From: Paracoccaceae bacterium
GTDB taxonomy: Bacteria > Pseudomonadota > Alphaproteobacteria > Rhodobacterales > Rhodobacteraceae
Length of the DNA stretch: 6,501 nt
NCBI GenBank assembly: GCA_002401045.1
Contig: NVSA01000117.1
Location: 463-6,963 of the forward strand
Reading direction: 5' to 3'
The notes below the pieces were generated by a model, which was not told the DNA's origin, did no database searches, and was given only the letters and a program-made list of their open reading frames with translations. Position numbers and translations under genes: made by a program. How positions within the stretch are numbered: position 1 is the stretch's first letter; each line of letters starts with the position of its first letter. Below are positions 1 through 6,039 of the stretch, piece after piece.

Positions 1-732
1 GGGGATGTCGATTTACGCGTCTTAGTCTCTGATCGCATAACCCAAGGACAAGTCTTCGCACCAATCCATTGGACCAGCGAATTTGCCTCAAACGGACGTG
101 TTGATAAATTGGTTGCCCCCGTGGTCGATCCCGTATCAGGACAACCCGCGACCAAGTCATCAATCGTGCAAATTCGTGCGTTCGATATGGGTTGGTATGG
201 TTTTGCGGTCGGGGTGGCTGAGCCGCAGTCAAAAGCAGATTACTGGGTTAAGGCTAAATTGGATAAAGGCTGGCAAATTGAGCTGGCTGAACGCCGTGAA
301 CCTAGCGATATGGAAGCCTATATGCGCAAAGTTTTGGGCATTCAGGACGGTGATTGTCTAAGCTATGTAGATCAAAAATCGGGTCATACGCGGTTGGCAA
401 TTGTCAAAGACGGCCAAGTTGTTGGTGCATTGTTTGGCGCGGCTGAACCGGTTGCTCTGTCGCGCAGTTTTGTGACGTCAGCCTTGGGCGGTGAAGACTA
501 TGCTAATTTGCTGGCAGGGCGTTCGGGGCAAGATCAACCTGACGCGGGTCGAATTTTGTGCAATTGTTTCAATGTTGGCATCAATACGATTGTTGACGCG
601 ATTGAAACGGGCAAGGTGCATAGTTTGGACGACATTGGTAAAACACTGCAAGCGGGCAGTAATTGTGGGTCATGTAGGCCTGAATTGGCTGCTCTTTTGA
701 CGCAACTGAAACCAGCGATTGCAGCACAATGA
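1..732 (+). CDS. nasA: Assimilatory nitrate reductase, large (molybdenum) subunit, C-terminal part
   Basis: The gene runs in from the left edge; 243 codons and the TGA stop are present. NasA reduces nitrate to nitrite in the cytoplasm using a bis-MGD molybdenum cofactor. Fragment residues 1 to about 65 match the molybdopterin-dinucleotide-binding C-terminal domain of this family: a beta-rich stretch, then APIHW (20-24) and DPVSGQP (44-50) followed by K53. A linker region follows, then at about 184-235 a BFD-type [2Fe-2S] domain with cysteines C187, C189, C222 and C225 in a CxC-x32-CxxC pattern and a trailing PE. This extra domain is known in many proteobacterial NasA proteins and probably relays electrons from the reductase partner. 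The stop overlaps the next start (ATGA), so the two genes are translationally coupled. The molybdenum-ligand and [4Fe-4S] regions lie outside the window. A dissimilatory Nap or formate dehydrogenase relative is less likely because of the BFD tail and the cysG-type neighbour. Confidence 0.92.
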   Translation, partial: GDVDLRVLVSDRITQGQVFAPIHWTSEFASNGRVDKLVAPVVDPVSGQPATKSSIVQIRAFDMGWYGFAVGVAEPQSKADYWVKAKLDKGWQIELAERREPSDMEAYMRKVLGIQDGDCLSYVDQKSGHTRLAIVKDGQVVGALFGAAEPVALSRSFVTSALGGEDYANLLAGRSGQDQPDAGRILCNCFNVGINTIVDAIETGKVHSLDDIGKTLQAGSNCGSCRPELAALLTQLKPAIAAQ

Positions 733-1697
733 ACGGACTTGCGACCTATGTGCACGCCATGGGGCGCGGGCCGTCCAAAGGGCGTAATTTAACCCGCGCT
801 GAGGCTTGCGATGCAATGACGCAAATGTTGGCAGGGACTGCCGCACCCGAAGCGGTTGGGGCGTTGCTGATGTTGATGCGCTATTGCGGCGAAACAGCCG
901 ACGAGTTGGCAGGTTTTGTCGATGCTTTGCGCGCCGATGCGGCACAATGGTCGACATTGGATGTCGATTTAGATTGGCCGTGCTACGCGGCAGGTAAGTC
1001 ACGTGGTTGGCCGTTGTTTTTGATTGCGGCGCAAAATATTGCCCATAGTGGCCGCAAAGTTTTATTGCATGGCTGGAATTCACATCAGTCACAAACCGCT
1101 AGTATTGAGGCGGGTTGCCGCGCGCTTGGCATTGCTGTTTGCAATGATATTTCGGATGCAAAATCGGCATTGGAAAGCGATAATATTGCCTATGTGCCGC
1201 TTCGTGTGATCAGCGCACCCGCACTGGATTTGGTGCAAAAACGCGATGTCTTAGGACTGCGTTCGCCTGTGAATACGGCCTTGCGGGCGTTCAACCCTGC
1301 GGGTGCCAAAGCGTCGGTGCAAGGTGTGTTTCATCCCAGCTATCGCGGATTGCAGATGGATGCAGCAAATGCGTTGGGACAAACGCAATTAGGCGTGGTC
1401 AAAGGCGCGGGCGGTGAATTCGAAGTGAACCCAACCAAGGCCACAGAACTGCATTTGAAAACCGCAGGATCGGAAGGCGTGACCGTTATCCCGCCGATTA
1501 TAAACCCGCCTGAACGCTTGGCGGACATTTCCAAAGACCTGACAGAACTTCCCCAAGCGATCACTGCACAAGGCAATGTTCAAGGTGTTATTCGCTCAAC
1601 GATCGCACTGGCATTGATGGTGCTAGAAGATGGGTTAACGTTTGATGATGCCTTTGGCCAAGCTGGCGAATTAATGCGCCAAAAGCAGGATATGTAG
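729..1697 (+). CDS. ybiB: TrpD2/YbiB-like protein (anthranilate phosphoribosyltransferase fold, 'glycosyl transferase family')
   Basis: A 322-residue protein, the usual length for TrpD2/YbiB. Residues about 1-75 form the all-helical N-terminal domain of the TrpD/thymidine-phosphorylase superfamily, with the RYCGETADELAG segment (51-62) matching the RGET.EE.AG signature of TrpD. Residues about 80-320 are the alpha/beta domain. The TrpD phosphate-binding motif GTGGD is replaced by AAGKSRG (87-93), and the KHGNR motif by LLHGWNS (112-118), as in TrpD2 proteins. FNPAG (188-192), VFHPSY (200-205) and GEFEVNP (229-235) align with later family landmarks. True TrpD activity in tryptophan synthesis is therefore unlikely. 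The E. coli homologue is known as a nucleic-acid-binding protein of unclear role, co-transcribed with dinG. Here the start overlaps the nasA stop (ATGA) with no clear Shine-Dalgarno, implying coupling, and a cysG-type gene follows 1 nt later. Its job in a nitrate operon is unknown. Confidence 0.85.
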   Translation: MNGLATYVHAMGRGPSKGRNLTRAEACDAMTQMLAGTAAPEAVGALLMLMRYCGETADELAGFVDALRADAAQWSTLDVDLDWPCYAAGKSRGWPLFLIAAQNIAHSGRKVLLHGWNSHQSQTASIEAGCRALGIAVCNDISDAKSALESDNIAYVPLRVISAPALDLVQKRDVLGLRSPVNTALRAFNPAGAKASVQGVFHPSYRGLQMDAANALGQTQLGVVKGAGGEFEVNPTKATELHLKTAGSEGVTVIPPIINPPERLADISKDLTELPQAITAQGNVQGVIRSTIALALMVLEDGLTFDDAFGQAGELMRQKQDM

Positions 1698-1698
1698 T

Positions 1699-2598
1699 AT
1701 GAAAAACTTTCCGATGTTTCTCAAAATGCAAGACCGCCGTGTGATCGTGATTGGCGGCGGTGAACAAGCGGCGCAAAAGACGCGGCTGATGTTGAAAACC
1801 GAGGCCGAGATTGTGGTTTATGCAGAGACGCTAGAGCCAGAATTGGCAGGTTTAGCGGCGCAAGGCGCGATTGTGCATCGTTCAGGTACGCCTGATGCGG
1901 CGGCATTTACATCGGCAATTTTGGTGTTTTCTGCAACGGATTGCGCCAAGCTTGGCGCCCAACACGCGGCTTTGGCAAAAGAAACGAATACACTGATCAA
2001 TGTCGTTGATATGCCAGAGTTTTGCGAAGCAATGACACCGTCAATTGTGGATCGTGACCCTGTGGTTGTCGCCATTGGCACCGAAGGTACGGCCCCTGTT
2101 TTGGGGCGTTTGATTAAGTCTGATATTGAAGCATTGTTAGAACCTGAATTGGGTGTTTTTGCACGTTTTGCAGGGCGGATGCGCGCACAAGTGGCACAGA
2201 AAATTGATCTCGCTGAGCGGCGGTTTTTCTGGCGTTGGGTGTTTTCTGGTGCCGCGCGTAAAGAGTTCCGCGCAGGTCACCATTTACATGCATTTGAAAT
2301 CATCAAAACAGCCATAGATCAATCACAGATTGATTCTGGGACAGGGTCCACGGAATGGTTGTGTGTTGAAAGTCAAAATACAGACGACATCACGCTGGGT
2401 GGTTTGCGAAAGCTGCAAGAGGCCGATACGATTTTTTATGCTCGCCACAAACATGACCGTGTGTTGGAACTCGCGCGGCGTGATGCGGTGCGTGTGGCCT
2501 ATGATACGGCGCTGCCAGAACAGCAGATCGCAGAACTTTCTGGGCAGGGAAATACGGTTGTTTTGTTTGATGCAGAGCCAAGCCGTCGTCTTCAATAA
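1699..2598 (+). CDS. cysG: Siroheme synthase (precorrin-2 dehydrogenase/ferrochelatase) with degenerate, truncated methyltransferase tail
   Basis: A 299-residue cytoplasmic protein. Residues 1 to about 200 align almost without gaps to the CysG-B half of E. coli CysG: NFPMFLKMQDR at the start, the Rossmann loop GGG (19-21) for NAD, NVVD with the catalytic aspartate D104 at the same number, PSIVDR (114-119), and GTEGTAPVL (127-135). The regulatory phosphoserine position S128 of enteric CysG is T128 here. This half oxidises precorrin-2 and inserts iron to give siroheme, the cofactor of assimilatory nitrite and sulfite reductases. Residues about 219-299 align with only the first third of the SAM methyltransferase half (LRKLQEADTIFYAR, LELARRDAVRV, NTVVLFDAEP), and the GAGPGD SAM-binding loop is replaced by ESQNTDD. 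Methyltransferase activity is not expected, so a separate uroporphyrinogen-III methyltransferase is needed. The gene starts 1 nt after the upstream stop, with AGGA at 1687-1690 as a plausible ribosome site. It appears to be the last gene of the nas operon. Confidence 0.88.
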   Translation: MKNFPMFLKMQDRRVIVIGGGEQAAQKTRLMLKTEAEIVVYAETLEPELAGLAAQGAIVHRSGTPDAAAFTSAILVFSATDCAKLGAQHAALAKETNTLINVVDMPEFCEAMTPSIVDRDPVVVAIGTEGTAPVLGRLIKSDIEALLEPELGVFARFAGRMRAQVAQKIDLAERRFFWRWVFSGAARKEFRAGHHLHAFEIIKTAIDQSQIDSGTGSTEWLCVESQNTDDITLGGLRKLQEADTIFYARHKHDRVLELARRDAVRVAYDTALPEQQIAELSGQGNTVVLFDAEPSRRLQ

Positions 2599-2602
2599 GA
2601 TG

Positions 2603-2629
2603 TGTACAGGGGTTGTCGCGGGATATAAA
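2603..2629 (+). promoter_or_regulatory. Possible weak promoter for the MFS gene
   Basis: A TATAAA box (2624-2629) resembles a sigma-70 -10 element. A 4-of-6 match to the -35 box, TGTACA (2603-2608), lies 15 nt upstream, which is slightly short spacing. It is the best candidate in the space between the siroheme gene and the transporter start, but AT-rich boxes arise by chance. Transcription could equally read through from the nas operon. Confidence 0.25.
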
Positions 2630-2631
2630 AC

Positions 2632-2660
2632 GCGGCAATGCTGACAACGCCGCTTGATTT
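2632..2660 (+). terminator. Weak candidate terminator after the nas operon
   Basis: A 5-bp GC-only stem, GCGGC (2632-2636) with GCCGC (2649-2653), encloses a 12-nt loop and is followed by TTGATTT. The stem is short and the T-rich tail is interrupted, so termination is probably partial at best. The region also has an alternative pairing, GTTGTC (2612-2617) with GACAAC (2643-2648), which cannot easily coexist with this stem. Confidence 0.3.
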
Positions 2661-2690
2661 CAGGTGGCCTTGTTTAGCCATAACCTGAAA
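2658..2690 (+). promoter_or_regulatory. Inverted repeat/hairpin directly before the MFS start codon
   Basis: TTTCAGGT (2658-2665) is perfectly complementary to ACCTGAAA (2683-2690), and an inner GGC (2666-2668) can pair with GCC (2677-2679) around an 8-nt loop, leaving a small bulge on the 3' side. The 3' arm ends 8 nt before the ATG at 2699, so it covers the place where the ribosome-binding site should be. No T-tract follows, which argues against an intrinsic terminator. It could be an mRNA structure limiting translation or a binding site for a dimeric repressor. Function is inferred only. Confidence 0.4.
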
Positions 2691-2698
2691 GTTTGCGC

Positions 2699-3904
2699 AT
2701 GAAAAGTAAGCTAGCCGTTATTTTTATTTTGATGACTGTGGTGATTGACAGCATTGGGATTGGCTTGATCATGCCTGTAACCCCCGATTTGATCCGTGAA
2801 TTACTCGATGCTGATCTTTCCGATGCGGCTTTGTGGGGCGGCGCATTGTCGGCGTCTTTTGCGGTGATGCAGTTCTTGTTTGGCGCGACCATTGGCGGGA
2901 TGTCTGATCGCTTTGGTCGGCGACCTGTTTTATTGGTCTCATTGTTCGTGGTCGGGGTTGATTACGTGATTATGGGGCTGACGCAGTCGATTTGGATCAT
3001 GCTGTTGGGGCGGGTGATCGGCGGTGTTGCCTCGGCGACGCATTCAACGGCAAACGCTTATATGGCGGATATTTCCGCGCCTGATAAAAAAGCCGCGAAT
3101 TTCGGAATGATCGGTGCGGCCTTTGGTGTGGGCTTTGTTTTGGGGCCGATGCTCGGCGGATTGCTGAGCGAATTTGGATCACGGATGCCGTTTTACGCCG
3201 CCGCAGTGCTGGCTTTTTCAAACTGTATTTTTGGATTTTTCGTGTTGCCTGAAACGGTGACCAAAGACAAACAACGCGCGCTTGATTTTCGCCGTCTAAA
3301 TCCGTTTGGTGCTTTGAAGCATGTGGGAAAATTGCCCAATATGGGTCCCTTGTTAGCGATGTTCTTTTTCCACCAGTTGGCGTTTTTTGTCTACCCGTCG
3401 ACGTGGACATATTTCACCTTGGAGAAATTCAGCTGGTCTGCGCGTGAAGTGGGCTTCTCATTGGCGGCTTTTGGCGTTGGTGTTGCCGTGGTTCAAGGCG
3501 GGGTTATCCGTCTGGTTCTGCCGCGTCTGGGTGAGACTAAAACGGTTATTTTTGGCTTTGGTTTAGGGGTGATTGCTTTTTCGGCTTTTGCGTTCTCAAC
3601 ACAGGGCTGGATGATCTATGCTTTGTTGCCGATCGCGACGCTGGCGATGGTTGCACAACCCGCTTTGCAGGGGATCATGTCAAAGATGGTGAGCGATGAC
3701 GCGCAAGGCGAATTACAGGGGGTTTTATCCAGTGTCGGAGCGATTGCGACGATTATCAGCCCGCTGATGATGACAGGATTATTCAGCTATTTTACCCGCG
3801 CAACTGCACCAATTTACGCCCCTGGGGCACCGTTTTTATTCGCAGTAATATTGGATTTGATCGCGCTGAGCGTGTTCATCTGGGCGCTGCGTAGATCGGC
3901 GTAA
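2699..3904 (+). CDS. TetA-like MFS transporter (DHA1 / TCR-Tet family), substrate unknown
   Basis: A 401-residue inner-membrane protein with the 12-helix major facilitator pattern, close in length to TetA. It aligns with TetA(B) throughout: D17 with IGIGLIMPV in helix 1 (TetB D15), motif A GGMSDRFGRRP (66-76) in loop 2-3, D88 in helix 3 (D84), R105 in helix 4 (R101), motif C GFVLGPMLGG (145-154), GFSLA (252-256) and PALQGIMS in helix 10. Two residues essential for tetracycline/proton exchange in TetA(B) are missing: H257 is V262 and D285 is G290, in a stretch that aligns without gaps. It is probably a drug or metabolite efflux protein, not a tetracycline pump. The ATG at 2699 is preferred because it places the start just before helix 1, as in TetA; a TTG six bases upstream is in frame. 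No good Shine-Dalgarno is visible. It lies about 100 nt after the nas operon. Confidence 0.88.
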   Translation: MKSKLAVIFILMTVVIDSIGIGLIMPVTPDLIRELLDADLSDAALWGGALSASFAVMQFLFGATIGGMSDRFGRRPVLLVSLFVVGVDYVIMGLTQSIWIMLLGRVIGGVASATHSTANAYMADISAPDKKAANFGMIGAAFGVGFVLGPMLGGLLSEFGSRMPFYAAAVLAFSNCIFGFFVLPETVTKDKQRALDFRRLNPFGALKHVGKLPNMGPLLAMFFFHQLAFFVYPSTWTYFTLEKFSWSAREVGFSLAAFGVGVAVVQGGVIRLVLPRLGETKTVIFGFGLGVIAFSAFAFSTQGWMIYALLPIATLAMVAQPALQGIMSKMVSDDAQGELQGVLSSVGAIATIISPLMMTGLFSYFTRATAPIYAPGAPFLFAVILDLIALSVFIWALRRSA

Positions 3905-3924
3905 TTGGGAAATGTCCCACAAAA

Positions 3925-3953
3925 AAACCGCCCCAAGTCTATTGGGACGGTTT
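3925..3953. terminator. Bidirectional intrinsic terminator between convergent genes
   Basis: AAACCG-C-CCCAA (3925-3936) pairs with TTGGG-A-CGGTTT (3942-3953) around the 5-nt loop GTCTA, giving 11 base pairs with one C/A mismatch. Read on the minus strand, the stem is followed by seven T residues, a strong terminator for the ABC transporter operon. Read on the plus strand, it runs into TTTGTAAGTTTT, a weaker tail that can serve the MFS gene. It sits 20 nt after the MFS stop and 26 nt beyond the end of the binding-protein gene. Confidence 0.88.
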
Positions 3954-3979
3954 GTAAGTTTTAAATCAAAAACGATGGT

Positions 3980-5053
3980 TTATTTCGGGAATGCGCCGTT
4001 GATGCCTTCTACGTAGAAGTCCATGCCAGCCAATGTGCCGTCGTCGGCGGTTTCGCCTTCTGCTAGCCAGACGGATCCGTCTTGTTTGTTAATCGGCCCT
4101 GTAAAGCTGTGCATTGTACCTGCAACGATTGCGTCTTTGATCGCTGTTGCAGACGCTTGTACGTCAGCAGGGATTTTGTCGGAGAATTCACCGATTTCAA
4201 CCATGCCCGGCTTGATGCCGTCCCAAGTGTCAGTGGATACCCATTTACCGTCAAGTGCGGCTTGTACGCGTGATACGTAGTAAGGTCCCCAGTTGTCGAT
4301 GATGGATGACAGACGTGCGTTTGGTCCAAACTGCATCATGTCAGAGGCTTGACCAAAGGCGAAGACGCCTTTTTCTTCAGCGATTGTCATCGCGGCAGCG
4401 CTGTCTGTGTGTTGCATGATTACGTCGGCACCTTGTGCGATCAGGGCAGTTGCGGCGTCGGCCTCTTTGCCCGGATCAAACCACGTGTTGACCCAAACGA
4501 TTTTCAATTTCACGTCAGGGTTAACCGCTTTGGCAGCGAGATATGCAGCGTTGATACCACGGATAACTTCGGGGATCGGGAAGGATGCGATATAACCGAT
4601 TGTGTTGGTTTTGGTCATATTGCCCGCGATGTGGCCAATCACGGTGCGGCCTTCATAGAAACGTGCAGAATATGTTGATACGTTATCAGCGCGTTTGAAC
4701 CCTGTTGCGTGTTCGAATTTCACGTTGGGGAATTTTTTGGCGACGTTCAGGACGTGATCCATATAGTTGAACGATGTGGCGAAAATGATGTCGTGGCCTG
4801 TGATGGCCATTTGGGTCATGACACGCTCGGAATCGGCGCTTTCAGGAACGCTTTCGACGAATGTTGTCTCAACTTTATCGCCCAATGCGGCCTCAATCGC
4901 TTTGCGGCCTTGGTCGTGTTCATATGACCAACCGAAATCGCCTGTAGAGCCGATGTAGATAAAGCCTACTTTTAGCTTGTCCTCGGCAAATGCAGATCCT
5001 GCCAGACCGACGGCTAATGCGGCACCTGTTATCAGTGTTTTGAGCAGCTTCAT
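3980..5053 (-). CDS. BMP-family (PnrA-like) periplasmic binding protein of an ABC importer
   Basis: A 357-residue secreted binding protein. Residues 1-23 form a signal peptide: MKLLK, a hydrophobic core, then a SAFA|ED signal peptidase I site. There is no lipobox cysteine, so it is soluble in the periplasm, unlike the lipoprotein members in Gram-positives and spirochaetes. The mature part shows BMP-family landmarks: KVGFIY at the first strand, GDFGW (38-42) at the ligand cleft, FNYMD (95-99), EHATGF (114-119), VNTWFDPGKE (188-197) and later a GADVIMQHTDS segment. Known family members bind purine nucleosides and related compounds; the ligand here is inferred as a nucleoside or purine. An in-frame upstream extension exists, but the ATG at 5053 is chosen because it begins the signal peptide and has GGAGAA five bases before it. 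It is the last gene of its operon, 52 nt after permease 2, and ends at a strong terminator. Confidence 0.93.
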   Translation of the reverse strand: MKLLKTLITGAALAVGLAGSAFAEDKLKVGFIYIGSTGDFGWSYEHDQGRKAIEAALGDKVETTFVESVPESADSERVMTQMAITGHDIIFATSFNYMDHVLNVAKKFPNVKFEHATGFKRADNVSTYSARFYEGRTVIGHIAGNMTKTNTIGYIASFPIPEVIRGINAAYLAAKAVNPDVKLKIVWVNTWFDPGKEADAATALIAQGADVIMQHTDSAAAMTIAEEKGVFAFGQASDMMQFGPNARLSSIIDNWGPYYVSRVQAALDGKWVSTDTWDGIKPGMVEIGEFSDKIPADVQASATAIKDAIVAGTMHSFTGPINKQDGSVWLAEGETADDGTLAGMDFYVEGINGAFPK

Positions 5054-5058
5054 GTATG

Positions 5059-5064
5059 TTCTCC
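5059..5064 (-). promoter_or_regulatory. Strong ribosome-binding site of the binding-protein gene
   Basis: On the minus strand GGAGAA lies five bases before the ATG at 5053-5051. This fixes the start at the signal-peptide methionine rather than at a longer in-frame upstream start. It is the best Shine-Dalgarno in the window, in keeping with the high expression usual for binding proteins. Confidence 0.85.
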
Positions 5065-5071
5065 GTGTTAT

Positions 5072-5117
5072 GCAGCGGCTTGTGCTGCCGTGTGTTAGGG
5101 TGCCTCTAGTTTGAGGC
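5072..5117 (-). promoter_or_regulatory. Two tandem small hairpins between permease 2 and the binding-protein gene
   Basis: Two perfect 5-bp inverted repeats lie in the short spacer: GCCTC/GAGGC (5102-5106 with 5113-5117, 6-nt loop), which spans the permease stop codon, and GCAGC/GCTGC (5072-5076 with 5084-5088, 7-nt loop), which ends about 7 nt before the Shine-Dalgarno. Neither is followed by a T-tract on the minus strand. They may act in mRNA processing or stability and so raise binding-protein expression relative to the permeases. Short stems can occur by chance. Confidence 0.4.
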
Positions 5118-6038
5118 GTGAAATATCCGACCAAGGCAGGCCGGGGCGTTAAGGCTTGCGCGTTTGCTATCCGCAGACATGATGACAAGCACGATAATGG
5201 TGACTACATAGGGTGCCATTGACAGGTAGGCGACTGGGATGGTTGCACCCGCCGCTTGTAAGTTCAACTGTAAAACGGTGATGCCGCCAAAAAGATAAGC
5301 GCCCAAGATGACGCGCCATGGTTTCCATGCGGAGAACACCACGATTGCAAGCGCGATCCAGCCCGCACCTGCGGTCATGCCTTCGGTCCATTGCGGCACA
5401 CGTACGAGGCTGAGATATGACCCGCCCAGCCCAGCCATAGCGCCACCAAAGGCGATGGCGATCAGGCGGATGCGGATGACTTTATAGCCCAGTGCATGGG
5501 CGGCATCATGGTTTTCACCAATGGCGCGCAGGATCAGGCCTTGGCGGGTTCGCTTTAGGAAAAACCAGACCGCGGCGATGATCAGTAGTGAGATGTAGAT
5601 CATTGGGTCGTGGGAAAACAGCAGTTTGCCGACCACGGGCAGGTCTGACAGTCCTGCGATATCGAGTTTGGTAAAACGCGGTGGTTTTATGCCTGCGTAG
5701 CTGTGGCCAATCAGCGATGCCATGCCGAGGCCAAACAGGGTTAGTGCCAGTCCCGTAGCGACTTGGTTGGTCAGCAAAAACTGGGTGAGTACGCCAAAGA
5801 TCAGGGCGATGGCGGCACCGCCTGCCATGCCTGCAATAAAACCGATCCAAGGCGACCCTGTTTCAACAGCGGCGATAAACCCTGTGATGGCACCAATGAT
5901 CATCATGCCTTCAACACCGAGGTTCAGCACGCCTGATTTTTCAACAACCAACTCGCCGATTGCCGCGATCAGGATCGGGGTTGCGGCGATCATCAGGCTG
6001 GCGATCAGGGCGATGGGGGAAATGTTTGAAAGATCCAT
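5106..6038 (-). CDS. ABC importer permease 2 (BPD_transp_2 / YufQ-NupQ-like)
   Basis: A 310-residue inner-membrane protein made mostly of hydrophobic helices, about eight to ten, as usual for permeases of the branched-chain/ribose/nucleoside class. The segment GELVVEKSGVLNLGVEGMM (28-46) is the characteristic early signature of BMP-associated permeases. The cytoplasmic loop RAIGENHDAAHALGY (171-185) is the EAA-like surface that contacts the ATPase. With permease 1 it should form the transmembrane channel that receives ligand from the BMP binding protein. The start at 6038 lies 1 nt after the stop of permease 1 with no strong Shine-Dalgarno, so translation is probably coupled. The C-terminal tail after the last helix (about 288-310) is polar and not conserved in any way I recognise. 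The substrate is inferred to be a nucleoside or purine from family knowledge. Confidence 0.92.
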   Translation of the reverse strand: MDLSNISPIALIASLMIAATPILIAAIGELVVEKSGVLNLGVEGMMIIGAITGFIAAVETGSPWIGFIAGMAGGAAIALIFGVLTQFLLTNQVATGLALTLFGLGMASLIGHSYAGIKPPRFTKLDIAGLSDLPVVGKLLFSHDPMIYISLLIIAAVWFFLKRTRQGLILRAIGENHDAAHALGYKVIRIRLIAIAFGGAMAGLGGSYLSLVRVPQWTEGMTAGAGWIALAIVVFSAWKPWRVILGAYLFGGITVLQLNLQAAGATIPVAYLSMAPYVVTIIVLVIMSADSKRASLNAPACLGRIFHASN

Positions 6039-6039
6039 G

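Noticed and set aside
670..1092. Minus-strand open frame of 140 codons
   Set aside because: It lies antisense to nasA and the TrpD2-like gene, shows no recognisable domain, and has low-complexity basic composition typical of shadow frames.
729..1697. True anthranilate phosphoribosyltransferase (trpD) of tryptophan synthesis
   Set aside because: The PRPP-binding GTGGD and the KHGNR motif are replaced, the length and motifs fit TrpD2, and there are no trp genes nearby.
2612..2653. H-type RNA pseudoknot from the two crossing inverted repeats
   Set aside because: No bases separate the two 3' arms, so one connecting loop would have zero length; the pairings are better read as alternatives.
2693..2698. 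TTG start two codons upstream of the MFS ATG
   Set aside because: The ATG at 2699 is a better start codon and matches the N-terminus of TetA-like proteins; the TTG adds only two residues.
2997..3410. Minus-strand open frame of 137 codons inside the MFS gene
   Set aside because: Antisense to a well-supported transporter; arginine- and proline-rich with no recognisable motif.
2699..3904. Tetracycline-resistance determinant
   Set aside because: Family resemblance is strong, but the H257 and D285 equivalents are missing and there is no adjacent tetR-like gene in the window.
3906..3919. Perfect small hairpin TGGGA-AATG-TCCCA after the MFS stop
   Set aside because: A 5-bp stem followed by an A-run on the plus strand is not a terminator; the adjacent larger hairpin explains termination, and this may be chance.
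4349..4678. Plus-strand open frame of 109 codons inside the binding-protein gene
   Set aside because: Antisense shadow of a well-conserved gene, with no ribosome site or domain.
5054..5188. N-terminal extension of the binding-protein reading frame by 45 codons
   Set aside because: It precedes a textbook signal peptide, overlaps the end of permease 2, and the internal ATG at 5053 has a strong Shine-Dalgarno.
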